NCBI GenBank assembly: GCA_021325355.1
Contig: JAJPHI010000011.1
Coordinates: 186,001-250,000 of the forward strand
Length of the DNA: 64,000 bases
DNA from: Pseudomonadota bacterium
GTDB taxonomy: Bacteria > Desulfobacterota > Binatia > Binatales > Binataceae
Reading direction: 5' to 3'
The position numbers were made by a program, and so were the translations under genes. Below, one piece after another: positions 35,487-43,447 of the stretch. Under the pieces are notes generated by a model that was given only the letters and a program-made list of their open reading frames with translations, was not told the DNA's origin and did no database searches. Within the stretch, counting starts at the first letter, position 1, and the number at the start of each line of letters is the position of its first letter.

Positions 35487-36683
35487 TCAGATTACACCCT
35501 GCTGCTTAAGCTGCTCAAGATCACCCGCGCCGAGACCCAGCATCTGCCCGTAGACCTCGAGATTATGCTGGCCCAGCAGAGGAGCGCTTTTAACCTCGAC
35601 GGGTGAATGCTCGAGGCGGACGGGGCATCCGGGCATGGTGAACTTGCCCCTCACCGGATGCTCGATCGTAACGACCATCCCGCGCTCCTTCATATGCGGA
35701 TCGTTTAGCAGCTCGACGCTATCCTGGACGGCGCCGCACGGCACGCCCGCTTCGCCCATCAGGCGCATCACCTCGTGCTTGGTGTGCCTGGAGGTCCAGC
35801 TTTCGATAAGCGCGGTCATCTCGTCCATGTGGTCGGCGCGATTCTTCCGTTCGAAGCGCGGGTCAGTCAGAATTTCCGGTTTACCGATGGTCTTCCACAT
35901 CGCCTCCCACATCTCGGGTGAGGTGCAGATCATGTACACGTAGTCGTTGGGGCCGCCGGGGGCGCATTTGAAGATATCGCCGACGACGCCCGCGCCCACC
36001 CGATTACCGCGGCGGGGAGTCGGCTCGCCGGAGATATGGGTATCCATCGTGGCGACGCGGCAGAAGTTGAACACCGCCTCCTGCATCGCGAGTTCCACCT
36101 TCTGCCCCTTGCCGGTCTGCTGCCGCTGGATATACGCGGCTAAAACGCCGATCACGGCGTGCATCCCGGTGCCCGTATCACCGATCGTAGGTCCCGGTCG
36201 CAGCGGCGGCGATCCGGGAAAGCCGGTTACCGAGAAGGCTCCGCCGGTAGCCTGCGCGATCATGTCGAAGCTTTTGAACTTGCTGTACGGTCCAAAGGTG
36301 CCGAAGCCCTTGATGGTCAGGTAGATGAGGCGCGGGTTAACCTCGCGCAGACGGTCGTAGCCGAGGCCCCAGCTTTCAAGCGTGCCGAGACTGTAATTCT
36401 CCGAGACGATATCGACCTTTTTCACCAGGTCGAGGAAGATTTCGCGTCCGCGATCGGACTTGAGGTTGAGCGTGATACTGCGCTTGTTGGCGTTGAGCAG
36501 CAGAAAGTAAACCGAATCGACTCCCGGCTTCTCGGTGACCATCCAGCGGCCCTGTTCGCCGACCTTGGGCGGCTCGACCTTGATAACGTCGGCCCCGAGC
36601 CACGCCAGCATCTCGGTGCATGACGTGCCGGCCTCGAATTGAGTGAGGTCCAGGACCTTAACGCCCGCCAGTGCCTTATCCAT
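35487..36683 (-). CDS. CaiB/BaiF (family III) CoA-transferase
   Basis: A 398-residue family III CoA-transferase. The N-terminus MDKALAGVKVLDLTQFEAG and LTIKGFGTFGPYSKFKSFDMIAQA are typical; the Asp in FDMIAQA is the expected catalytic residue that carries the acyl-CoA intermediate. It moves CoA between carboxylic acids in degradation; the acid is unknown. ATG 36683 has a strong RBS (GGAGGAAATC). The receptor operon follows 37 bases after the stop on the same strand, so some read-through is possible. Confidence 0.92.
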   Translation of the reverse strand: MDKALAGVKVLDLTQFEAGTSCTEMLAWLGADVIKVEPPKVGEQGRWMVTEKPGVDSVYFLLLNANKRSITLNLKSDRGREIFLDLVKKVDIVSENYSLGTLESWGLGYDRLREVNPRLIYLTIKGFGTFGPYSKFKSFDMIAQATGGAFSVTGFPGSPPLRPGPTIGDTGTGMHAVIGVLAAYIQRQQTGKGQKVELAMQEAVFNFCRVATMDTHISGEPTPRRGNRVGAGVVGDIFKCAPGGPNDYVYMICTSPEMWEAMWKTIGKPEILTDPRFERKNRADHMDEMTALIESWTSRHTKHEVMRLMGEAGVPCGAVQDSVELLNDPHMKERGMVVTIEHPVRGKFTMPGCPVRLEHSPVEVKSAPLLGQHNLEVYGQMLGLGAGDLEQLKQQGVI

Positions 36684-36804
36684 GATTTCCTCCGGCCCGG
36701 GTTCGGAATGTGATCCGTTGTAGCGCCATCGATGGCGGCCGGGCAAGGCAAAGCGCCGGGTCATCCTTAAACCTTAAGATGGCGTTTGATAAATTCCTTT
36801 TACA

Positions 36805-37944
36805 ATGACCGATTTTTCCGCAGCGCCGGCGCTCGCCAAGCTCAGCGCGATCCGCGATGAGCTGAATCACCTCTTCCTCGAACGCGCCGAGCTGATTGAT
36901 GGTGCCCTCTGCGCTCTGCTGTCGGCGAGTCACATCCTCGTCATCGGACCGCCGGGGACGGCCAAATCGATGCTCGCCGACGAGCTCTGCCGGCGGATCG
37001 ACGGCGCCAATTATTTTCAATGGCTGCTGACGCGTTTCAGCACGCCGGAGGAGCTGTTCGGTGCGGTCAGTCTCAAGAGCCTCGAACAGGACGACTATCG
37101 ACGGGTCACCGATCACAAGCTGCCGGAGGCGCACATTGCGTTCCTCGACGAAATCTTCAAGGCGAATTCATCGATTCTGAACGCGCTGCTGACCCTGGTT
37201 AACGAGCGCATCTATCACAACGGGCGCGCACGGGTTACCGTGCCGCTCATCACCATGTTCGGCGCGTCGAACGAGCTGCCGGATGAAGAGGAGCTGACCG
37301 CGCTGTTCGACCGTTTCATGCTGCGCTTCACGGTTGATTATATCGGCGAGGAGTTCCGCTTTCTTAAGATGCTCGAAGGGCAGAGTGCGGCGGAGCGCAC
37401 GACGCTCACCCTCACTGAGCTTGACGAGCTGCGCGCCGCGCTCGGCAGGGTGCGGGTGCCGGGCGAGATCCTGCACGCGATCGCGGAGCTGCGCCGGAAC
37501 CTTGCAACGCAGCAGATCATCGTTTCGGATCGGCGATGGCGCAACGCCGTCGCGATCCTGCGGGCGCATGCGATGCTCTTCCGGCGCGACCGCGTCGGTG
37601 AAGAGGATCTCACGTTTCTCGAGCATGTGCTGTGGAAAGACCCCGAGGAGATTCCGAAGGTGCGCGAGACCATCCGCCACCTGGTCAAAGGCTTCGAGGA
37701 TGAAGCGCGCGAGCTGCTGATCCAGGGGCAGGAGCTGCGCGAGTATGCGAATCGCGGATGGGAAAACGAGGAGATGCGCCAGCGGGCGGTGATCGAAGCT
37801 CAGGCCAAGCTCGCCAATATCCTGCTGAAGTTCGAGAACCTGATTCGTGAAGCGGCTGAGAGCGGCCGCGACGTCGGCGGTATCGAGGCGATGCGCTCGA
37901 CCGTGAAGCAGATTCAGCAAGCGATATTGCGGGCTGCGCTGTGA
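36805..37944 (+). CDS. MoxR-family AAA+ ATPase (RavA-like)
   Basis: A 379-residue AAA+ protein. Walker A is GPPGTAKS near residue 50, with RFSTPEELFG, Walker B IAFLDEIFKAN and sensor 1 GASNELPDEEEL. The C-terminal third is helical and matches the RavA extension. MoxR ATPases act as chaperones with a VWA-domain partner, usually encoded next door; here the next gene is recO and no VWA gene is in view. ATG 36805 follows an AT-rich leader between divergent genes. Confidence 0.88.
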   Translation: MTDFSAAPALAKLSAIRDELNHLFLERAELIDGALCALLSASHILVIGPPGTAKSMLADELCRRIDGANYFQWLLTRFSTPEELFGAVSLKSLEQDDYRRVTDHKLPEAHIAFLDEIFKANSSILNALLTLVNERIYHNGRARVTVPLITMFGASNELPDEEELTALFDRFMLRFTVDYIGEEFRFLKMLEGQSAAERTTLTLTELDELRAALGRVRVPGEILHAIAELRRNLATQQIIVSDRRWRNAVAILRAHAMLFRRDRVGEEDLTFLEHVLWKDPEEIPKVRETIRHLVKGFEDEARELLIQGQELREYANRGWENEEMRQRAVIEAQAKLANILLKFENLIREAAESGRDVGGIEAMRSTVKQIQQAILRAAL

Positions 37945-37947
37945 CTC

Positions 37948-38703
37948 GTGCCGGCTGAGGAGTCATCGCCGGCGATCGTGCTGCGCGCGCGCGACTACGC
38001 CGAGGCCGATCGCATCGTTACGCTGCTGACGCGCGATTTCGGCAAACTGAGCGGCATCGCCAAGGGCGCCAAGGCTTCGCGCAAACGCTTCGAGCGCAAG
38101 CTCGAACCGCTGTCCTGCGTCACGCTGTTCTTTCGCCGGCGGCCGCACGGTCAGTTGGTCTTCATCACGCGCGCCGAGCCGGGCGAAACGCTTCATCCTC
38201 CGCTCGACGACGAGCTGACCAAGCTTGCGCTCGGCGCCTACATGGTCGAACTGGCCGACGCCCTGATGCGCGAGGAGGGCGAAGCCGCCCGCGCGTTTCG
38301 CGTTCTCGAAGATGCCCTCGCCGCGGCCGGGCAGGGGCCGCCGACCCTCGCGTTACGGCAGGCCTACGAGCTGCAGATGATGGAGGCGACCGGCTACGGG
38401 CTTGATTTCGCGCGCTGCCGCCTCTGCGGCAATCGCGTCGAGACGCTGACCGGCGCGCTTTATTTCGTCGTGGCGCGCGGCGGTATCGTTTGCGGGCGAT
38501 GCCGTCCGGAAGCGCCGGAGGGCGCGGTGCGGCTGGAGGGGCAAAGCGCGCTCGTGCTCGCCCATCTGGCGGTTACCCCGCTCGAATTGATCGCCTCCGC
38601 CACCGCGGCCGGGCGCGACGGCGCAGCGGCGCTCAACCGTTTCCTGATGACCATCCTTGATCGCCGCCTGCGGTCGGCCGACTTTCTGGACGGTGTACTG
38701 TGA
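37948..38703 (+). CDS. recO: DNA repair protein RecO
   Basis: A 251-residue RecO. The N-terminal OB fold begins ESSPAIVLRARDYAEADRIV and continues with FGKLSGIAKGAKASRKRF. The C-terminal zinc site has CRLCG and CGRC. RecO helps load RecA onto SSB-coated single-stranded DNA with RecR and RecF. Start GTG 37948, four bases after the upstream ATPase stop, so the two genes are co-transcribed. Confidence 0.9.
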   Translation: MPAEESSPAIVLRARDYAEADRIVTLLTRDFGKLSGIAKGAKASRKRFERKLEPLSCVTLFFRRRPHGQLVFITRAEPGETLHPPLDDELTKLALGAYMVELADALMREEGEAARAFRVLEDALAAAGQGPPTLALRQAYELQMMEATGYGLDFARCRLCGNRVETLTGALYFVVARGGIVCGRCRPEAPEGAVRLEGQSALVLAHLAVTPLELIASATAAGRDGAAALNRFLMTILDRRLRSADFLDGVL

Positions 38704-38704
38704 A

Positions 38705-39097
38705 TCACCACCAGAAGGGTCCGAAGACCCCCATCTGCATCGCCGCATCCTGATTCAGCTCGGCGGCCTGGCGTTCCTCGTCGGCGAGGTGCGCCTGGAA
38801 CTTCATCTGCTGAAACTGCTGGTAGGCCTTGCTGTCGCCGAGATAGAGGCAATTGCAGTCGTAGGGATCGGCGAACCAATAAACGGGTTGGCCCTCTTTG
38901 TTGAAATGATAGGTCAGTTTGAGCGGCGTGAGCGAGCTGAAGATCGCCTGCTTGCGTGGCGTGTCAACGGGCACCATCCGGAAGCCCGCCGCCGCGAGCA
39001 TCGGTTCGAGCCGATCGGCCTTCTCCTGTGGCGTTTCGGCGCATCCCGCGAGCAGGATCAGCGCAGCGAGCAAAGATAATTGGAGGATGTGGCGCAT
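38705..39097 (-). CDS. Small lipoprotein of unknown function
   Basis: A 130-residue predicted lipoprotein. MRHILQLSLLAALILLAGC forms a signal with lipobox LAGC, Cys at residue 19. The mature part has YWFADPYDCNCLYLGD and an Ala/Gln-rich helix ending GVFGPFWW. ATG 39097 was chosen because the signal peptide begins there; an upstream ATG at 39127 would add ten polar residues. It converges on recO with one base between stops. No family recognised. Confidence 0.72.
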   Translation of the reverse strand: MRHILQLSLLAALILLAGCAETPQEKADRLEPMLAAAGFRMVPVDTPRKQAIFSSLTPLKLTYHFNKEGQPVYWFADPYDCNCLYLGDSKAYQQFQQMKFQAHLADEERQAAELNQDAAMQMGVFGPFWW

Positions 39098-39289
39098 GGG
39101 CGGGTTACCGGCCGAGTACGCTACCACGGCACGAAATTGACGGCGAGCCGCGGTGACAGGTCGCGGCCGCGGGCGGCCGCGCGACCCTTTGACAAGCGGG
39201 CGGAAGCTCGCAAACTTGGCGATCGAGGGAATGATCGCGGATTGCGCGAGGCTGGCAATCGACGGGGCGGATGGGCTAGGATTTAAAAT

Positions 39290-39301
39290 GTAAGCGCTTA
39301 C
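39290..39301. promoter_or_regulatory. Palindromic operator candidate before the amidohydrolase
   Basis: GTAAGCGCTTAC is a perfect 12-bp palindrome in an AT-rich stretch 27 bases upstream of the amidohydrolase ATG (39328), overlapping the likely core promoter. Symmetry and length suit a TetR- or LacI-type repressor. The surrounding 39098-39289 has no gene. Confidence 0.5.
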
Positions 39302-39327
39302 TATTTATTCTTTTGGAGGAACCAGTC

Positions 39328-40455
39328 ATGCCGGAAGCCGAATACACCCAGCGGCTGCTGTCCGCTGACTCCCACGTGATGGAGCCGCGCGATTTATGGG
39401 AAACGCGCATGGACGCCAAATGGCGCGACAAGGCGCCGCGGATCCGCGCGCTCGACGAGAGCGGCGACTATATCGTGATCGAGGGGATGCGCCCGCGACC
39501 GCTCGCTTTCGAGGGGCCGATGGCCGACCTCAAGGCGCAGGGGATGGATATCCCGGTGCCCAAGGGCTACCGCTACGAGCAGAATCGCGCCGGGTCATGG
39601 GAGCCGAACGCGCGGCTCAAGGATCAGGATCTCGACGGCGTGTCCGGCGAAGTCATCTATCCCGGCGTCGGCCTGCATATCGTGCGCGCACCGGACGGCG
39701 AGTACATCTATGCGGCCTGCCGCGCCTACAACGATTGGCTGGCCGAGTACTGCTCGGTCCATCCGCAGCGCCTGAAGGGTGCCGCGATGCTGCCGAATCG
39801 CGGGCCGATTGAGTGGGCCGTCAAGGAAGCGGAACGCGCCGCAAAAATGGGCTTCGCGACAATCATGTTGCCCGCCTGGGTCGATGATCGCGCCTACAAC
39901 CTGCCCGAATGGGACAAGCTGTGGGCCGCGCTGCAGGATCTCAACCTGGTCGCCAGCATGCATCTGAGCGGCCGCGAGCCGTACGGGATCGCGCACGGGC
40001 CGGGCGCCGGCGGAATCAACGTCGGGGTGGTCAAGTTCGGCATGTACGACACCGTGATGCGGATTATCTGGGGCGGCGCGCCGGTGCGCTTTCCCAAGCT
40101 CAAGTGGTCGATGGTCGAGGGTGGTATCGGCTGGATCGCCTCGGTGCTGCAGTTCATGGATCACTGGTGGGACGACCATCATGGCTGGATGGAGCCAAAG
40201 CTGCCGGAGAAGCCAAGCTTCTATTTTCATCGGCAGTTCTTCGCGACCTTCGAGGAGGATCGGGCGGGCGTGCTGACGCGGGACATGATCGGGGTCGAGA
40301 ACCTGATGTGGGGCTCGGACTATCCGCATACCGAAGGGGTATGGCCGTTTTCGCGCAAAAAGGTCGGCCGCGACTTCGCCGATATCCCCGAGGCGGATAC
40401 GCGCAAGATGGTGCATGACAACGTCGCGCGCGTGTTCGGCTTCCCCACGAACTAG
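39328..40455 (+). CDS. Amidohydrolase-2 family protein (decarboxylase/hydrolase-like)
   Basis: A 375-residue metal-dependent hydrolase of the amidohydrolase-2 group, which includes ACMS and gamma-resorcylate decarboxylases. The N-terminal SADSHVMEP replaces the canonical HxH with DSH, as is common in this subgroup. Later motifs are ASMHLSGREPYG, the long KWSMVEGGIGWIAS segment and MWGSDYPHTEGVWP. ATG 39328 has RBS TTGGAGGAACC; a GTG at 39313 is in frame but less likely. A palindrome in the promoter suggests control by a repressor. Substrate unknown. Confidence 0.88.
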   Translation: MPEAEYTQRLLSADSHVMEPRDLWETRMDAKWRDKAPRIRALDESGDYIVIEGMRPRPLAFEGPMADLKAQGMDIPVPKGYRYEQNRAGSWEPNARLKDQDLDGVSGEVIYPGVGLHIVRAPDGEYIYAACRAYNDWLAEYCSVHPQRLKGAAMLPNRGPIEWAVKEAERAAKMGFATIMLPAWVDDRAYNLPEWDKLWAALQDLNLVASMHLSGREPYGIAHGPGAGGINVGVVKFGMYDTVMRIIWGGAPVRFPKLKWSMVEGGIGWIASVLQFMDHWWDDHHGWMEPKLPEKPSFYFHRQFFATFEEDRAGVLTRDMIGVENLMWGSDYPHTEGVWPFSRKKVGRDFADIPEADTRKMVHDNVARVFGFPTN

Positions 40456-40615
40456 CGATCGCGGTGCGATGGCCGTGGCGGAAGTACGGCTCAACTGTGA
40501 CGACGCTCAGGCGCCGCCCGGCGCGCGCCGGCGCAGTTGCGTATCCCGCCGCGGCCTTCCGCACTGCCGTTTTGTCTGCCACGCGCCCGCTCATCAGACG
40601 GCGCATCGAAGAGCG

Positions 40616-40937
40616 ATGAAGCAGGCGGACGAAAAATTCTGTCACGAATGCGGAGCGGTGATCCGCGCCAACGCGGAGATTTTGTCCCAAGTGCGGAGTT
40701 CGCCAGATGCTGCCGTCCGCCAGCACGAATTTTGCCAGGAGTGATAGGCTCGTTGGGGCGCTGCTGGCCCTGCTGCTGGGCGGACTCGGCGCGCACAAGT
40801 TTTACCTGGGTCGCATCACCTGGGGCGTGGTGTAGCCGCTGTTTTGCTGGACGCTCATCTCTGCGCTATTGGGAATCATCGAAGGAATCTCTTACCTGGC
40901 GATGGATGAGGAATGCTTTCAAGCGAAATACGGCTAG
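40616..40937 (+). pseudogene. Broken TM2-domain protein with zinc-ribbon N-terminus
   Basis: Reading from ATG 40616 gives KFCHECGAVIRANAEI. One extra T in the run at 40680-40683 then shifts the frame; removing it restores ICPKCGVRQ, completing a CxxC/CxxC zinc ribbon. The +1 frame continues with LLALLLGGLGAHKFYLGRI, the canonical TM2 helix. It then meets TAG at 40833-40835 and resumes PLFCWTLISALLGIIEGISY to a stop at 40935-40937. Both lesions would need repair to give a complete roughly 106-residue TM2 protein. The first could be a sequencing indel in a homopolymer; the second looks like genuine decay. Confidence 0.8.
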
Positions 40938-40976
40938 ATCTATTCGCGAAAAATCCGTGAGGCCGCCGGAGGTCAG

Positions 40977-42143
40977 GTGTCTCTTAAAAATCAGGTTGCA
41001 ATCGTAGGAGTGGGCGATACCAAGGTCGGCGTCGTGCCCGGGATGAGTGCGACACAGCTTTACGTGCAGGCGGCGAAGCTCGCGCTCGACGACGCCGGAC
41101 TGACCAAGAACGATATCGACGGACTGATTACCTCGAACTCGTTCGTCGAGCCGTACATGTACCACGCGGAGATGATCGCCGAGTACATGCAGATTTTCCC
41201 GCGCTACTGCATCACGGTGCCGACCGGGGGCGGCACGACCGGCGCCGCGCTGCATCATGCCGCCTCGGCGATTGTCACCGGCATGGCCGATACCGTGTTA
41301 GTCACCAAGGCCGACAGCCAGATCACCGGGATGTCGCGGGCGAAGGCAATCGAGGCGATGGCGACGGCTGGACACGCGCAGTTCGAGCGTCCTTATGGGC
41401 TGCCGATTCCGGGCTACTATGCGCTGCTCGCGCGCGCGCACGAACACGCCTACGGCACGACCGCCGAGCAGCGGGCGGCGGTGGCGGTGGCGTGTCGCAA
41501 GCACGCCTCGATGAATCCTGCGGCGCAGATGCGCGATCCGATCACGATCGATGACGTGCTCAAGTCGCGCATGATCTGCGATCCGCTGCATCTGCTCGAT
41601 TGTTCGCTGGTGAGCGACGGCGGCGCGGCGTTTATCCTGACCTCCGCCGAGCGCGCGCGTGATTTCCCGAAAAAACCGGTTTACCTGCTCGGCGTGGGCG
41701 AGGGCCATACGCACGAGCACGTCAGCCAGGCGCTGAGCCTCACCAGTTCGGCCGCGCGGGAAGCGGGCGAGCGCGCCTATAAGATGGCGGGGCTCGGACC
41801 GCAGGATATCGACTTCGCCGAGCTTTACGACTGCTTCACGCCGGTCGTGATAATCGAACTCGAAGATCTGGGCTTCTGTCCCAAGGGCGAGGGCGGTCGC
41901 TTCGTCGAAGGCGGACGGATCGAGTTGGGCGGCGAACTTCCGATCAACACTCACGGCGGCCTGCTCTCGCATTGTCATCCGGGGCAGCCCGGGTCGATGT
42001 TCGCGATTACCGAGGCCGTTCGGCAGTTGCGCGGCGAATGCGGTCAGCGTCAGGTCAGGGATGCGCGAACCGCGCTGGTCCATTGCCAGGGCGGCATCAT
42101 GTCCACCCATTGCACGTTGATTTTCGGGGCGGAGCAAATCTGA
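40977..42143 (+). CDS. Thiolase-like protein (SCP-x/lipid-transfer thiolase type)
   Basis: A 388-residue thiolase-fold protein starting at GTG 40977 behind GGAGGTCAG. Family segments are VAIVGVGDTKVG, GLITSNSF, DFAELYDCFTP and the C-terminal NTHGGLLSHCHPGQPG. In the position where true thiolases carry the first catalytic Cys it has ITVPTGGGTTGAALHHA, so it may not do classical Claisen chemistry; the same is true of thiolases that act with DUF35 partners in steroid side-chain cleavage. The DUF35 gene follows with a one-base overlap, supporting a retro-aldolase-like pair. Confidence 0.88.
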   Translation: MSLKNQVAIVGVGDTKVGVVPGMSATQLYVQAAKLALDDAGLTKNDIDGLITSNSFVEPYMYHAEMIAEYMQIFPRYCITVPTGGGTTGAALHHAASAIVTGMADTVLVTKADSQITGMSRAKAIEAMATAGHAQFERPYGLPIPGYYALLARAHEHAYGTTAEQRAAVAVACRKHASMNPAAQMRDPITIDDVLKSRMICDPLHLLDCSLVSDGGAAFILTSAERARDFPKKPVYLLGVGEGHTHEHVSQALSLTSSAAREAGERAYKMAGLGPQDIDFAELYDCFTPVVIIELEDLGFCPKGEGGRFVEGGRIELGGELPINTHGGLLSHCHPGQPGSMFAITEAVRQLRGECGQRQVRDARTALVHCQGGIMSTHCTLIFGAEQI

Positions 42144-42553
42144 TGGCGACTGGCAGCGATAAACCGATTCCGACGGCGACCTTCGAGACCCGCCCGTATT
42201 GGGAAGGGTGCAAGCGACGTGAACTGCGTATCCAGCGCTGCGCCGCCTGCGGCCATAATCAGTTCTTCCCACGCCTCTACTGCACGCGGTGCTTCAGTGA
42301 CCGGATCGAATGGATCAAAGCGTCGGGGCGCGCGACGGTAAGCACCTTCACGATCGTTCGCCGTCCGGTATCGCCGGCGTTTGCCGACGACGTGCCTTAC
42401 GTCGTCGCCCTGGTGAAGCTCGACGAAGGGCCGACGATGATGACCAACATTGTCGGCTGCGCGCCCGAGCAGGTCGCGATCGGGATGGCGGTGCGGGTTA
42501 CGTTCGAGGACTGGAGCGAGGAGATCGCGATTCCGAAGTTCGAACCCGCGTAA
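42143..42553 (+). CDS. DUF35 OB-fold protein with rubredoxin-like zinc ribbon
   Basis: A 136-residue protein. The N-terminal zinc ribbon CAACGHNQFFPRLYCTRC is followed by an OB fold with GRATVSTFTIVRRPVSPAF and VPYVVALVKLDEGP. DUF35 proteins bind thiolase-like partners and acyl-CoA substrates, forming retro-aldolases in steroid degradation. ATG 42143 overlaps the thiolase stop TGA by one base, so the two are coupled. Substrate class inferred only. Confidence 0.92.
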   Translation: MATGSDKPIPTATFETRPYWEGCKRRELRIQRCAACGHNQFFPRLYCTRCFSDRIEWIKASGRATVSTFTIVRRPVSPAFADDVPYVVALVKLDEGPTMMTNIVGCAPEQVAIGMAVRVTFEDWSEEIAIPKFEPA

Positions 42554-42570
42554 ATCGGGACGGATTGGAG

Positions 42571-42634
42571 GTCGAGCGCGGCTCGTCAAGCGCGGCCCTC
42601 CAGGTCCGCGGGACCATAAAAATCCGCGCTCGAC
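42571..42634. terminator. Large inverted repeat between convergent genes
   Basis: An 11-bp arm at 42571-42581 pairs perfectly with 42624-42634. A smaller stem, GGTCC/GGACC, nests inside (42604-42615). It lies between the stops of DUF35 (plus) and the cupin (minus) and could terminate both transcripts. Confidence 0.45.
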
Positions 42635-42646
42635 GTGCGGCCGCGA

Positions 42647-43093
42647 TCAGCCCTCTTCGGGGGGCGAGAACACCGTCAAGCCGAAGAGCGGCTCAGCGTC
42701 GGTGCGCAACGTGTGCATCGCGCCGGCCGGAATGGTCAGGATGTCGCCCGCCTTGATCTGCTGCTCCCGGCCGGCGACCCGGGCGGTCGCGGAACCCTCG
42801 ATGACGAAAATGATCTGATCGCCGCGATGGCTGTTCTCGCGGTCATTGTGGAAGCCGGGCGGGATCGTGAATGTCATCGTCTCGCTGTGTGCGGTCCGCT
42901 GCAGGCGCTTGCCACGCGCGCGGGTGCCGTCGCCGCGAAACGCGGCGACGTTGGCCACGTTGAGCGGGTTCTCGGCGCCTGCCGCGTTGGTCCCTGTGAG
43001 CTCGTTCATCTGCTGCTCGAACAGGGCTTCAGAAATGATGCCCTTGCGGTAGGCCTTGAGTAGCTGGCTGAACTCAAAATCCCTGGTCGCCAT
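42647..43093 (-). CDS. Cupin-domain protein
   Basis: A 148-residue protein: about 60 helical residues, then a cupin with FHNDRENSHRGDQIIFVIEG (His ligands and Asp/Glu), AGREQQIKAGDILTIPAG and AMHTLR. Its activity cannot be assigned; single cupins of this type serve as isomerases, dioxygenases or sensors. ATG 43093 was chosen because GGAGAAGG precedes it at proper spacing; an upstream start at 43141 would add 16 residues of unlikely sequence. Confidence 0.75.
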   Translation of the reverse strand: MATRDFEFSQLLKAYRKGIISEALFEQQMNELTGTNAAGAENPLNVANVAAFRGDGTRARGKRLQRTAHSETMTFTIPPGFHNDRENSHRGDQIIFVIEGSATARVAGREQQIKAGDILTIPAGAMHTLRTDAEPLFGLTVFSPPEEG

Positions 43094-43183
43094 AAGCCTT
43101 CTCCCTGGGAGCGCGCCGTTCAGATGTCGCGACCGTAGCACACTCGAAGAACCGGCGTAAAAGGTGGTGCGCCGCCCCGCCGT

Positions 43184-43387
43184 TTACCACAGACCGACGG
43201 TCGCGCTGCCCTTTATCGTGAATAGAAACAAGCCGAAGGCAAAGGCGAAGATTATCACGGCGCTGAAGCTCAGCAGGGTGTCGAGGTCGCCGAACCAGCG
43301 AATCTCCTGCCGGCGCCGCCGCTTCGGGATGGCAACTTTAAGCAGCATGATCAGCAAAAATAGCCAGAGGAATGGATTGCGGAGCAT
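43184..43387 (-). CDS. Small two-helix membrane protein
   Basis: A 67-residue protein with two hydrophobic helices (residues 6-20, LWLFLLIMLLKVA, and 38-58, LSFSAVIIFAFAFGLFLF) joined by a strongly basic loop (PKRRRRQ). It is located 60 bases downstream of gshB on the same strand. No family recognised and the RBS is weak, so it is only a probable gene. Confidence 0.45.
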   Translation of the reverse strand: MLRNPFLWLFLLIMLLKVAIPKRRRRQEIRWFGDLDTLLSFSAVIIFAFAFGLFLFTIKGSATVGLW

Positions 43388-43447
43388 ATGACTCAGAGGG
43401 GTTGCGAGCCTTTCTGAATTTGCCGGTGTGCCGCAGCGCTCAGGCGC

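Noticed and set aside
40537-41007. A 156-residue plus-strand open frame over the TM2 remnant
   Set aside because: It is in a different frame from the zinc-ribbon and TM2 segments and shows no recognisable features.
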